A stretch of DNA of 64,000 bases from Rodentibacter caecimuris (lineage in GTDB: Bacteria; Pseudomonadota; Gammaproteobacteria; Enterobacterales; Pasteurellaceae), in NCBI RefSeq assembly GCF_024622045.1, contig NZ_JANKBP010000006.1. One strand, given 5' to 3'. Every line of letters begins with the position of its first letter. Position 1 is the stretch's first letter. Under the pieces are notes generated by a model. The model ran no database searches. It saw nothing but the letters and a program-made list of their open reading frames with translations, and was not told where the DNA came from. Made by a program: the position numbers and the translations under genes. This document shows positions 1-8,622 of the stretch, piece by piece.

Positions 1-1203
1 GCGGAGAAAAATCCGGATGGCAGCTTAAAAGATGAAGCGGCATTAAAAGCACAGCAAGATGAAGCGAATGCGTTAAAAGAGGCGGCGAAAGAAGCGATTG
101 CGAAAGTGACCGATGATGCACAGAAAGCCGAGCTTGATAAGCAAGCGGATGCGATTAACAACGACTTCCCGACGGCAGACCCGGTGAAGGCGGCGGATGA
201 GGCGTTAGCGAAGGCGAAAGCAGCGGAAGCGGCATTAGATGAAGCGATTGCAAATGCGGAGAAAAATCCGGATGGCAGCTTAAAAGATGAAGCGGCATTA
301 AAAGCACAGCAAGATGAAGCGAATGCGTTAAAAGAGGCGGCGAAAGAAGCGATTGCGAAAGTGACTGATGATGCACAGAAAGCCGAGCTTGATAAGCAAG
401 CGGATGCGATTAACAACGACTTCCCGACGGCAGACCCGGTGAAAGCGGCGGATGAGGCGTTAGCGAAGGCAAAAGCAGCGGAAGCGGCATTAGATGAAGC
501 GATTGCAAATGCGGAGAAAAATCTGGACGGCAGCTTAAAAGACGAGTCAGATGTAGACTTACTAGTCGCTCAAAATAACGCTAATGCCTTTAAAGATTTT
601 GCTAAAGGATTAATTGAACGTTTGCCGGATAGTATGAAGAAAACTGAGTTAGCAGAACAAGTTGAGTCAATTAACAATGATTTTCCGGTAGGGGATCCCC
701 TGAAAGCGGCGGAATATATCTTAGCAGAAGCGAAAGAGGCTGAAGCGGCATTAGATGAAGCGATTGCAAATGCGGAGAAAAATCCGGACGGCAGCTTAAA
801 AGATGAAGCGGCATTAAAAGCACAGCAAGATGAAGCGAATGCGTTAAAAGAAGCAGCGAAAGAAGCGATTGCGAAAGTGACCGATGATGCGCAGAAAGCC
901 GAGCTTGATAAGCAAGCAGATGCGATTAACAACGACTTCCCGACGGCAGACCCGGTGAAAGCGGCGGATGAGGCGTTAGCGAAGGCGAAAGCAGCGGAAG
1001 CGGCATTAGATGAAGCGATTGCAAATGCGGAGAAAAATCCGGATGGCAGCTTAAAAGATGAAGCGGCATTAAAAGCACAGCAAGATGAAGCGAATGCGTT
1101 AAAAGAGGCGGCGAAAGAAGCGATTGCGAAAGTGACCGATGATGCACAGAAAGCCGAGCTTGATAAGCAAGCGGATGAGATTAACAATGACTTCCCGGAG
1201 GTA
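1..1203. repeat. Tandem 255-bp coding repeats in the adhesin
   Basis: Units begin at 1, 256, 511, 772 and 1027 (each at GCGGAGAAAAAT). Four units are 255 bp and nearly identical at the DNA level. The third (511-771) is 261 bp and clearly diverged, with different residues in its middle (for example LIERLPDSMKK). The near-identity of the other copies points to recent homogenisation or copy-number change by recombination. The array continues upstream of the window. Confidence 0.92.
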
Positions 1204-2691
1204 GAAGAGCCATATCCATTGCCAGATCAAACGGATACAAGCGCTTGGGAAGATGATGGCGAGGATTCGGATGACCCGAGAGATGCAGATCCTAGAGATG
1301 ATAGTGAAGTAGATGATACACCGCAACTTGAACCGAATGTTATTATAACAGGTCGTCCAATTCCATCGGCTAAGCCTAGTAAATCGGTTGTTGATAAGAT
1401 CAAAGCAAAAAATCCTAATTCAGTTGATCAAATTAATGATCAAGCTCAGATTGATGGAAATGAGGCAGCCAATCTTGTTGTCGTTGGTCGGGGGACGGAT
1501 AGTACTAATATTGCGGGAAGACAATCAATCACTGCTGGTAGTATTAAAACTAACGGTGGTGATGATACGGTGGTTATTACTAATAATGTGATTCGTTCCA
1601 CAATTGATACCGGTGCTGATAATGATAAGTTGGATATTCGAGGTAATTCCCGTTCCTCTATCTTATCAATGGGAACCGGAGATGATGTACTCACCATTCG
1701 TGGTAAGTTAGCCGGTGTAAATAATCAAGTGAACCTTGGAGATGGTGATGATACGATGATTGTTGCTGGTGGTGCGGTATTCAACGGTTCTGCAGCGAGT
1801 AGCCATGCAACTAAGACAAACTGGAATAAGATTGATTTAGGTGCAGGTAATGACAAATTATCAATTGGTGAAAAAGGTGCAGGTAATATCCAATATACGG
1901 ATATTCAAGCAGGTAGCGGAGATGATGTGATCACGTTATCTCCAAACAGAGGCAAAGGGGATTTATTCTGGGTCAATGTTGATTTGGGCGATGGAAATGA
2001 TGAACTTATCGTCAAAGCCAGTGATTTACGTATGACGTATATCAATGGAGGGGAAGGTAATGATACGATTGATTTAAGCCAAGCTCAATTCACAACCACT
2101 TATCATACTCATGTAGGTGATACACGTATTGATGGTGGAAACGGCAACGATAAGATTATTTTAGGTGATGTTGGTTATACTACAGATGCTCATTACTATA
2201 AGATAACTGGTGGTGCTGGCGATGATATTGTTGAATTTACTCAAGATTATAGTATTCATGAATATAATACTGGTGGAGCTGAAATAAACACTAATCGTAA
2301 TCAAGTTGATATTCAAGGCGGTGAAGGTTTTGATACCGTATCAATTACTGGTAGTGGTACAACAGTGGATATGAGTTCGGGCACTAGCGGTTCAAATAGA
2401 CCGGAAGGACTGAGAGATTTTGAAGCGGTTGATATGACTGCGAGCGGGAGTCAAACGGTAAAAGTGAAATTAGCTGATGTATTGGCAAATTCTGGTACTC
2501 TTTATGTTGCAGGGGATAGTTCCGATACCGTTGATCTTGGATCTGACGGAAATGGCAGTTTAGGTGGATTTAGTAAAACGACCGAAACAACGACAAGAAC
2601 TGCGTTAGACGGTTCAGAACATACTTATACTGCTTATACAAACGGGAATGCTAAAGTATATATTGATGATACAATCACTAATATTATCTAA
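1..2691 (+). CDS. Large repetitive RTX-type surface adhesin, 3' part
   Basis: The frame is open from base 1, so the gene begins outside the window; the first GTG at 106 is internal. About 400 residues of Ala/Lys/Glu-rich helical modules, each about 85 residues and ending near NNDFP, come first. They resemble the GA-like modules of giant type I-secreted adhesins. A very acidic linker (around 1240-1320) follows, then many GxGxD-type calcium-binding repeats (GTGDDVL, GDGDDTM, GAGNDKL, GEGNDTI). The tail has the hallmark of large type I-secreted adhesins: a DFEAVDMTASGSQ segment, a LADVL element, GDSSDTVDL and a final YTAYTNGNAKVYID. I infer a secreted or surface-bound adhesin. No ABC/HlyD/TolC secretion genes lie nearby. 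The family assignment rests on motifs, and the ligand is unknown. Confidence 0.85.
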   Translation, partial: AEKNPDGSLKDEAALKAQQDEANALKEAAKEAIAKVTDDAQKAELDKQADAINNDFPTADPVKAADEALAKAKAAEAALDEAIANAEKNPDGSLKDEAALKAQQDEANALKEAAKEAIAKVTDDAQKAELDKQADAINNDFPTADPVKAADEALAKAKAAEAALDEAIANAEKNLDGSLKDESDVDLLVAQNNANAFKDFAKGLIERLPDSMKKTELAEQVESINNDFPVGDPLKAAEYILAEAKEAEAALDEAIANAEKNPDGSLKDEAALKAQQDEANALKEAAKEAIAKVTDDAQKAELDKQADAINNDFPTADPVKAADEALAKAKAAEAALDEAIANAEKNPDGSLKDEAALKAQQDEANALKEAAKEAIAKVTDDAQKAELDKQADEINNDFPEVEEPYPLPDQTDTSAWEDDGEDSDDPRDADPRDDSEVDDTPQLEPNVIITGRPIPSAKPSKSVVDKIKAKNPNSVDQINDQAQIDGNEAANLVVVGRGTDSTNIAGRQSITAGSIKTNGGDDTVVITNNVIRSTIDTGADNDKLDIRGNSRSSILSMGTGDDVLTIRGKLAGVNNQVNLGDGDDTMIVAGGAVFNGSAASSHATKTNWNKIDLGAGNDKLSIGEKGAGNIQYTDIQAGSGDDVITLSPNRGKGDLFWVNVDLGDGNDELIVKASDLRMTYINGGEGNDTIDLSQAQFTTTYHTHVGDTRIDGGNGNDKIILGDVGYTTDAHYYKITGGAGDDIVEFTQDYSIHEYNTGGAEINTNRNQVDIQGGEGFDTVSITGSGTTVDMSSGTSGSNRPEGLRDFEAVDMTASGSQTVKVKLADVLANSGTLYVAGDSSDTVDLGSDGNGSLGGFSKTTETTTRTALDGSEHTYTAYTNGNAKVYIDDTITNII

Positions 2692-2703
2692 TTGCAGATA
2701 ACT

Positions 2704-2729
2704 AAAGTTTACCAAAGAGGGTAAACTTT
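2704..2729 (+). terminator. Terminator after the adhesin gene
   Basis: A perfect 10-bp stem (AAAGTTTACC / GGTAAACTTT) with a 6-nt loop is followed by T residues, directly downstream of the stop codon at 2691. Confidence 0.75.
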
Positions 2730-2839
2730 TAAGTAAGCTGAATCAAAATGGTACGATTGGCAATATTTGCTGTTCGTGCCGTTTTTTATTCTTGTAAAAT
2801 AATATCTTAATTTTGTTTTCACTATGGAAAGGAAAAATA

Positions 2840-2878
2840 AAAGTGCGGTTAAAAATCAGAAAGTTTTTAACCGCTCTT
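2840..2878. terminator. Inverted uptake-signal pair acting as bidirectional terminator
   Basis: AAGTGCGGTTAAAAA and TTTTTAACCGCTCTT form a stem with an 8-nt loop and one mismatch. It sits between the convergent adhesin and tsuB genes. One arm carries an intact uptake-signal core; the other has a T in place of the A. Confidence 0.7.
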
Positions 2879-2885
2879 CATTGGG

Positions 2886-3107
2886 TTATTTCTGGATGGT
2901 AATTGTCCACTTTGCATCACCGATTTGTTCAAAATTGGTGATTTCATAACCTTCCTCTGCCGCCCAGGCTGGGATAGCTTCTGTGGCTTGAGTACAGTCA
3001 AATTCAATTTCAAGACCGTCGCCTTTATTGAGTTTCGCCATTTCTGCCTTTGCTTCCACTAATGGAAAGGGGCAAACTAAACCAAGTGTCGGTAATTTAA
3101 CAATCAT
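2886..3107 (-). CDS. tsuB: TusA-family sulfur-carrier protein (TsuB/YeeD type)
   Basis: This 73-residue protein has the length and fold signature of the TusA/SirA family. The CPFP motif (Cys12) holds the cysteine that carries the persulfide. It lies 14 nt downstream of the YeeE-type transporter gene, the arrangement of tsuA-tsuB (yeeE-yeeD) in E. coli. There YeeD helps thiosulfate uptake by processing the imported sulfur. By analogy this cytoplasmic protein should take sulfur from thiosulfate brought in by TsuA. The family is clear; the thiosulfate role is inferred from the partner. Confidence 0.82.
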   Translation of the reverse strand: MIVKLPTLGLVCPFPLVEAKAEMAKLNKGDGLEIEFDCTQATEAIPAWAAEEGYEITNFEQIGDAKWTITIQK

Positions 3108-3121
3108 TTTTTCTCCTCAAA

Positions 3122-4162
3122 TTAAGCGGTTACTGCTTTTAATCGTTGTGGACGGATAATGGTGAAATAAGCGGCAAACCAAGTGCCAAGCACCATTAAT
3201 GGGAGGGAGATCCAACCCTGCCATGAAAAGTATGCCGTGGCGACAAGGGCATTACCGATTGAGCAGCCTCCTGCTAAGCTCGCCCCGATACCCATTAGTG
3301 AGCCGCCGAATGCACTATGTACCATGGTTTGCGTATCCGGTAGGCGGAGACGAAATTCATTACTGCCTTTTGCCGCAATAAATGAACCGATAAAGATTCC
3401 CAATACTAAGAATACGCCCCAATTAATAAATTTTGCTTCATTGGTGATGAGGTATTGCATAATGTTTGCCGATGGTGTGGTGATACCCAAACCGCCAATT
3501 CGTCCGGTTGCCACACTTAACGGCCAAGCTGCAAATGCAATCAAACCGATTAATATGGCTGAAACAAAGGGATGCCAACGTTTTTCAAATAAAATGTGGG
3601 CAATGCCGGTTTTTTTAGGTTTTAGCGTGGCGACCTTTGCCTGTGGCTTCGCAAGATGTTTGTACACGTAATAGCCTGTGATAACGGTTAATAATGCCAC
3701 GAGCCACCATGCGGATACACCGATGCTTTCATAAATATTGCGTTCGTCTATTTTGATACTACGCAGTGTTTGATTGAATTCGCCAAGCGGGCCGGTACGC
3801 ATCATGGCACTAAATAACATATACATGATTAACGCCGCCCAGCTACCGATTAAACCTTCCGCTGCACGATACCAAGTTCCCGTCGCACAACCGCCGGCAT
3901 AAATAATACCGATACCGAAAATAAATGATCCGACGATCACGGCAACAAATTCAAAATTTTTGGTGGGCTCAATATTCAACCAGCCAATTTCTTTTAAAAT
4001 GAAAAAACCGATAGATTGCACGGTGATAGCAATGAGTAAGGCGACAAACATTTTATTGTTTTTTGTCACATATAAATCACGAAATGCGCCGGTGATACAA
4101 AAACGTCCGCGTTGCATGACAAAGCCGAGCAAAATACCACAACATAACCCTGTCAAAAGCAT
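3122..4162 (-). CDS. tsuA: YeeE/YedE-family thiosulfate transporter (TsuA)
   Basis: This 346-residue inner-membrane protein has many hydrophobic segments and the duplicated sulfur-transport architecture of the family. Three cysteines expected along the thiosulfate path are present: Cys22 (GRFCITG), Cys92 (AGGCATGTW) and Cys300 (GGCSIGNA). The length is close to that of E. coli YeeE. The start at 4162 is preceded by AGGAGG. It heads a two-gene operon with tsuB. Next to it, separated only by the ter island, are genes for cysteine breakdown, so the ancestral neighbourhood was probably a sulfur-metabolism one. Confidence 0.85.
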   Translation of the reverse strand: MLLTGLCCGILLGFVMQRGRFCITGAFRDLYVTKNNKMFVALLIAITVQSIGFFILKEIGWLNIEPTKNFEFVAVIVGSFIFGIGIIYAGGCATGTWYRAAEGLIGSWAALIMYMLFSAMMRTGPLGEFNQTLRSIKIDERNIYESIGVSAWWLVALLTVITGYYVYKHLAKPQAKVATLKPKKTGIAHILFEKRWHPFVSAILIGLIAFAAWPLSVATGRIGGLGITTPSANIMQYLITNEAKFINWGVFLVLGIFIGSFIAAKGSNEFRLRLPDTQTMVHSAFGGSLMGIGASLAGGCSIGNALVATAYFSWQGWISLPLMVLGTWFAAYFTIIRPQRLKAVTA

Positions 4163-4260
4163 AAAACCTCCTTAGATTAAAAATCGTTGGTTTTATTTTT
4201 AATAAAATTAAGTTATATGCGCCAAGAATTTTTAGTTAATTGATATGTGCTTTTGGAATA

Positions 4261-4308
4261 AAAAGTGCGGTTAAAAATTGTTGTGTTTTTTAACCGCACT
4301 TGGTTTGA
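4261..4308. repeat. 48-bp direct repeat, left boundary of ter island (also a terminator)
   Basis: This 48-bp stretch is identical to 12834-12881 in the same orientation. It contains an inverted pair of uptake signals (AAGTGCGGTTAAAAA / TTTTTAACCGCACTT, loop ttgttgtgt). It lies just after the last gene of the minus-strand ter operon, where it can act as a terminator. Identity extends through the loop and 8 bp of flank, beyond what other uptake-signal hairpins here share. Confidence 0.93.
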
Positions 4309-4322
4309 TGTATTAAAAATAA

Positions 4323-4970
4323 TTATTTAGATCCCGCAGAGAAATTAAATCCCCATCCATAATATTTGCTACAATCTGCATGTCCATTAAAGAAGTTAAT
4401 ATCTTTACGAACGGACATGTGCGAACCATCAAAATCAATAGTTGCAATGGCACAGAATGTACGCGTATTGGTTTGTTTACCCATCTCGACCACAATTTCA
4501 GGTTGATTAGGTACTTTAACCGTCACGACCGCATCAGATTCCGCCCATTTGGCAGCGCCTTCGTAAATGAAGCAGTAAATTACTAATCTACGTAAATCTT
4601 TAATGCCTTTAGGATTGACTAAAATGTTTTCACCTTCAGATGAACTGCCATTTCGGTCATCTCCACAATGCCATACCCAAGGGGCTTGTGTATAGCATCC
4701 TTGGTGTGTTAGACATTCTCTTGAACCTCCGCGACCTTTGGAAAATTGTAAACCGTCAATAAGTGATGCTGTACCGTCTTGTAATTCCCAATAACAACCT
4801 AAATCCAAATCAATTTCTTTATTTGAGCCAAATAGACTACCAAAAAAACCTGTTGGCTTTTGTTGCGTCCAATTTAAGTTGATCGTAATTTGTTGCTCTG
4901 TGGCTTTAGAGAGGTTAATTTTATGAGAGTCGCCTTTTTTCTCTAGTGTAATTTTACTTAATGAAACCAT
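4323..4970 (-). CDS. TerD-family protein (TerA/TerD-like), last gene of ter operon
   Basis: This 215-residue protein has the TerD-domain pattern: an N-terminal strand region, then IDLDLGCYWEL and IDGLQFS, corresponding to the FDLDAS element of TerD. The family forms calcium-binding beta-sandwich proteins linked to tellurite, phage and membrane-stress responses. It differs from the gene upstream by extra Cys/Gly-rich segments in the middle (GRGGSRECLTHQGC), which may bind metal. The ATG at 4970 follows GGAG at good spacing. It is 12 nt downstream of terD and is clearly the 3' end of the operon. It is closest to TerA-like C-terminal domains, and exact orthology is uncertain. Confidence 0.75.
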   Translation of the reverse strand: MVSLSKITLEKKGDSHKINLSKATEQQITINLNWTQQKPTGFFGSLFGSNKEIDLDLGCYWELQDGTASLIDGLQFSKGRGGSRECLTHQGCYTQAPWVWHCGDDRNGSSSEGENILVNPKGIKDLRRLVIYCFIYEGAAKWAESDAVVTVKVPNQPEIVVEMGKQTNTRTFCAIATIDFDGSHMSVRKDINFFNGHADCSKYYGWGFNFSAGSK

Positions 4971-4982
4971 TTATAACTCCAA

Positions 4983-5561
4983 TTAACCAACATTTACACC
5001 ATATTGCTGACAGAGTGCATATAACCCACCAGCATAACCTTGACCGATTGCACGGAATTTCCATTCACCGTTATGACGATAAATTTCACCAAATACCATT
5101 GCTGTTTCTGTGCTGTAATCTTCAGAAAGATCGAAGCGGACGATTTCGTCGTTGGTATCATTATTAACGATACGTACAAAAGCGTTACTTACTTGTCCGA
5201 AATTCTGACGACGAGCTTCAGCATCGTGAATGGTAACAGTAATAAAAAGTGATTTGATATTGCTTTGCACTTTATCTAAACGAACAATCACACTTTCATC
5301 GTCACCATCGCCATCACCAGTTAGATTGTCGCCAGTATGCTCTATACCGCCACAAGGTGAAACTAACTGATTATAGAAAATGAAATGGCTATCAGAAGGT
5401 ACTTTACCATTCTCAGTTGCCATAAATACGCTTGCATCTAAGTCGAAATCTTGTCCGTCGGTTGAACGAGCATCCCAACCTAAACCCACTAATACATTTT
5501 TTAAGCTTGGATCAGTTTTGCTGAGTGAAACGTTTTGACCTTTGGTTAATGAAATTGCCAT
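4983..5561 (-). CDS. terD: Tellurium resistance protein TerD
   Basis: This 192-residue protein has the usual TerD/TerE length and signature. It starts with SLTKGQNVSLSK, carries the FDLDASVFM acidic strand, the SPCGGIEHTGDN loop and the GDGDDE calcium-binding acidic cluster, and ends with the YRHNGEWKFRAIGQGY segment. The start is preceded by AGGAG. TerD proteins are cytoplasmic or membrane-associated calcium-binding proteins thought to form scaffolds with TerC and TerB. It lies between the kinase gene and the second TerD-family gene. Confidence 0.92.
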   Translation of the reverse strand: MAISLTKGQNVSLSKTDPSLKNVLVGLGWDARSTDGQDFDLDASVFMATENGKVPSDSHFIFYNQLVSPCGGIEHTGDNLTGDGDGDDESVIVRLDKVQSNIKSLFITVTIHDAEARRQNFGQVSNAFVRIVNNDTNDEIVRFDLSEDYSTETAMVFGEIYRHNGEWKFRAIGQGYAGGLYALCQQYGVNVG

Positions 5562-5600
5562 ATTGTTATTCTCCTGTTTTATATCAGTTAAGTTAAAAAA

Positions 5601-7103
5601 TTATGCACTTCCAGCCACTTGAACAACGAGAAGTCGCCCTCCTTCGCCCTTTTTAAGTAGAATTTTTGCACCTTCTTCCAGTTTAACTTTTCCGCCAATT
5701 GGAATTGGTTGCTTCGTATTCACATCCACCATGTCTGTAAGCTTTTCGTTCACAAGCCACCAATTCCCTTGGTGTAAAACGAAGTAACCTATACGTTTTG
5801 CATCTTCTGCTTTAAGTTTTTCATTTGGGAAAACGCGATTATCTGCGTGCCATTTAAATAAGGATTGTCCGTTATACACCATAATGCGATGGTTATCTGG
5901 GCGATAGCTACCATTTGGTGCCGCAGAATATAAATTAAGCACAGGTAATTTTCCCTGATGTGCTGTTCCGCAAAATGGACACTTAGGGGATTTGGAATTA
6001 TCAAATGCGTACCACTTTTGCTCGCAATTTTGATTGCTGCAAGGTTGCAATAAATCCACGGTTTTCACTAACGCCTGTTCCCATTCATCTGCTGTTGGGC
6101 GGGCTGAAGGATTATGTAAACCATCAATAAAAGCACGTTTAAATAGCTCGCCCAGGTAAGATCCTGTAATGCTATAAGGTATTTTTTGCGTATCTTTCCA
6201 AGGAAGTTCGCTAGATTTAACATTCCCTACTTTTATGTGATTAGAATGATCGGTTGGGTGTTCTATGAATAACGCCTTTTCGCCCATCCCGAGTTCTTCA
6301 TCACGTTGGCTATCATTCATATCAAATACCTTATCCCCACGTAGTGGATGGCGATAAAGCAAATACATATAAATCAAAACGGCTAAAGCGTGTAGATCGG
6401 TTGTTCGACTTGGTAATTTACGCTTAGGATCATTCTTGTCTAAATGTTGTGTTGCTACCACTTCAGGCGCAATAAAATCAGGTGTACCCACCACTGTCGG
6501 TGGATGTTTTCCTGGTACAACTAAACCGTCAATATCAATTAAGCTAGCTTGTCCGGTTGTAGGGTCGATTAAGCAGTTTTTGTAACCTAGATCACTATGG
6601 CTTAACCCCGCCATATGCATACGGCGAACAGCACGAGCAAGCATTAAACACACTTTAAGATGTAACATCCAATCACCTAACTCACGTGAATCAAGAAATT
6701 TATTCCGATTCGAGGCGCTGGCAAACCATTTACCATCTTTATCTTTGCCTTTGATACCCAGCATATCGTGATTACGGCTGCCATATTGAAAGAAAAAGCA
6801 ATCACGATAGAAAGGGCTTACTACACCAAGTTTTCCTTGATACTCCACTACTGCTGTTGGCCAACAGAAGAGATTCTTGAGATACTCTCCACCTTCTTGA
6901 TTAAAGATTTTTTCACGATAAGTCCCTGTAATCATTTCTAACCGCTCTTTTGTGGCAAGATCGGCTGGTTCACGGAAAAAGGCAACCACGTAATCTTTGT
7001 TTGGGGAAAACATCACATCTTTCATTCCGCCTTGTGCTTTTACCTCATCGACAAATTGGATTTGTTCGCCATTGGTTGCGGTAAGAGTAATGATCTTATT
7101 CAT
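5601..7103 (-). CDS. Protein kinase with zinc-ribbon (TerY-P triad kinase)
   Basis: This 500-residue protein has a Ser/Thr-kinase-like domain at about 20-345. His169-Ser-Asp171 through Asn176 forms the catalytic loop (HSDLGYKN). Asp192-Gly193 stands in for DFG, and an APE motif is at 212-214 within GTPDFIAPEV. The usual VAxK lysine is not obvious (VVAFFREP around 39-46), so ATP binding may be atypical. Cys355, 360, 375 and 378 form a zinc ribbon, followed by a beta-rich C-terminal tail. I chose the ATG at 7103 because AAGGGG precedes it and it overlaps the phosphatase stop by 8 nt; a start at 7133 would overlap further. Kinase, phosphatase and VWA protein together match the TerY-P triad described for ter systems. 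Confidence 0.85.
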   Translation of the reverse strand: MNKIITLTATNGEQIQFVDEVKAQGGMKDVMFSPNKDYVVAFFREPADLATKERLEMITGTYREKIFNQEGGEYLKNLFCWPTAVVEYQGKLGVVSPFYRDCFFFQYGSRNHDMLGIKGKDKDGKWFASASNRNKFLDSRELGDWMLHLKVCLMLARAVRRMHMAGLSHSDLGYKNCLIDPTTGQASLIDIDGLVVPGKHPPTVVGTPDFIAPEVVATQHLDKNDPKRKLPSRTTDLHALAVLIYMYLLYRHPLRGDKVFDMNDSQRDEELGMGEKALFIEHPTDHSNHIKVGNVKSSELPWKDTQKIPYSITGSYLGELFKRAFIDGLHNPSARPTADEWEQALVKTVDLLQPCSNQNCEQKWYAFDNSKSPKCPFCGTAHQGKLPVLNLYSAAPNGSYRPDNHRIMVYNGQSLFKWHADNRVFPNEKLKAEDAKRIGYFVLHQGNWWLVNEKLTDMVDVNTKQPIPIGGKVKLEEGAKILLKKGEGGRLLVVQVAGSA

Positions 7104-8622
7104 TGTTTTCCCCTTCTTGAATGATGACATCACTCGCTTTACTCAATGAAATAACCTTTGCTTCATTATGTTGTGTTACATAAATAGTTCTTTCTGAGTC
7201 AGTTGTAACCTCTTGTGGATTTTCAACTACTGGCACTAAAATTGGCGTATCTTCTTGAAGTGCCGTGGTATGAGTTATTGCTAACCATTCAGATTGAGGA
7301 ATAAACATTGCTAAGGTGCGGTCGTCATGTTCGCCTTTTGAGAAGAAATTGAGCCACGTTTCAAGGGATTTTTCAGGATTTTTTTCTTGCAATGGTTCGT
7401 GTAATTCTTGCCAGAATGTTTTCCACGCTTCAAACGTATTAAGTTGTGCATCTGAATGGAATTTAGGATCGGAAACGCCATCCGTCATTAACATTAAAGT
7501 TGGAGGGGCATTGCGAATATCCGTACAAATACGCATTGTGATTTTTTCAGCGTTAGCTTCACCTAAGGTTAAAAATTGAGTTTCACCAGAATATTGTCCC
7601 GTATCGACTTCACCTAATAATTTGATGTGTTGCGTGACAGGATCAAAAATTGCCGCAGCACCATCTCCTACCCAGTAACAAGCGGTGAACCATTTTCTAT
7701 CGATTAACGGCAATGTGAACGCAAGTAGTAATGTGCAAGAAAGCGATTTTTGTTCAATTACATTGTCTTTTGCTGCTGTTTCTTGGGCAAGATAAGCGGC
7801 TTGGACTGCATCTTTAAACATCACTTTAGTAATATAAGCGAGTTCTTGTTTGTTTTTTTGGGTAAGTTTTTGATAGTCTTTGCCTTCGATGTTCAGTAAT
7901 TCAAAAAACTTATCTTTTGCAGCATTTACTGCTAGTTTTGAACCTTGACGAGAACCGGCACCATCGGCAATCGCAATAAAATGAATCTTTGATTTTTCGT
8001 GATAACCGATAGAAAAATCATCATCACAACAAGTACCTTTCATGGCGTGAGTACGCCCACGCATACGAGCCGCGATTAATTTTCCATTTTCGGTAGAAAT
8101 TAGTTCACTGGCACTATCCGATTTCCAAAAACGCGTTTTATTAGGATCTGAAGGAATATTTTTCCATAAGTATTTTGGATCGGGATTAATAAAGAGACTT
8201 GAATGTACAGTATTTCCATCAGCAAGTTGAAACATCAGCAAAAATTCACCGCTCTTTATTGGTGAGCCTTCTAAAGTTTGCTTTTCTGTATTCCATACCA
8301 ATCCAATTTCATCTTCTAATTTGATAGATTGAATCAGTGGTAAATCATCGGTTTTTTGATAAAAATAAGGTTCACCTTGCTTCGCATTTGGAAGTGCAAT
8401 GATGAAATCTTTTTTCTGTACAGGCGTGATTTCTGTTGGTTTTATTATCAACATATTATTTTCCAATGATGTTATATTTTTAGAATTCTGAAAGCGTTGC
8501 CACATTTCACTAATATGAGAAATCAGAGTCTGATTTTGGCTGGCAAAAGCATCAATATGTTTTTCATCAGCTTGATTGAGCCAAGATTTAATTTTTTCTA
8601 ATTGTTCGGTTGCATTCATCAT
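7096..8622 (-). CDS. PP2C-like phosphatase with N-terminal Ig-like segment (TerY-P triad)
   Basis: This 508-residue protein has a PP2C-type Ser/Thr phosphatase core at about 185-440. Metal-site motifs are CCDDD (198-202), ADGAGS (219-224), VGDG (318-321), MTDG (379-382) and a late HDDRT. The N-terminal 60-150 region (QGEPYFY, GLVWNTEKQTLEGSP, GEFLLMFQLADG) resembles a putative Ig-like (He_PIG) module. Its TAATG start overlaps the upstream VWA gene stop by 1 nt, and its end overlaps the kinase start, so the three genes are translationally coupled. It presumably reverses the phosphorylation made by the neighbouring kinase; the substrates are unknown. Confidence 0.85.
   Translation of the reverse strand: MMNATEQLEKIKSWLNQADEKHIDAFASQNQTLISHISEMWQRFQNSKNITSLENNMLIIKPTEITPVQKKDFIIALPNAKQGEPYFYQKTDDLPLIQSIKLEDEIGLVWNTEKQTLEGSPIKSGEFLLMFQLADGNTVHSSLFINPDPKYLWKNIPSDPNKTRFWKSDSASELISTENGKLIAARMRGRTHAMKGTCCDDDFSIGYHEKSKIHFIAIADGAGSRQGSKLAVNAAKDKFFELLNIEGKDYQKLTQKNKQELAYITKVMFKDAVQAAYLAQETAAKDNVIEQKSLSCTLLLAFTLPLIDRKWFTACYWVGDGAAAIFDPVTQHIKLLGEVDTGQYSGETQFLTLGEANAEKITMRICTDIRNAPPTLMLMTDGVSDPKFHSDAQLNTFEAWKTFWQELHEPLQEKNPEKSLETWLNFFSKGEHDDRTLAMFIPQSEWLAITHTTALQEDTPILVPVVENPQEVTTDSERTIYVTQHNEAKVISLSKASDVIIQEGENNE

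Noticed and set aside
570..1187. Long minus-strand frame across the adhesin repeats
   Set aside because: It is an antisense shadow caused by the repeated, Ala-rich codon pattern of the real plus-strand gene.
1..1203. Repeat array as a possible CRISPR
   Set aside because: Units are contiguous 255-bp coding repeats without unique spacers.
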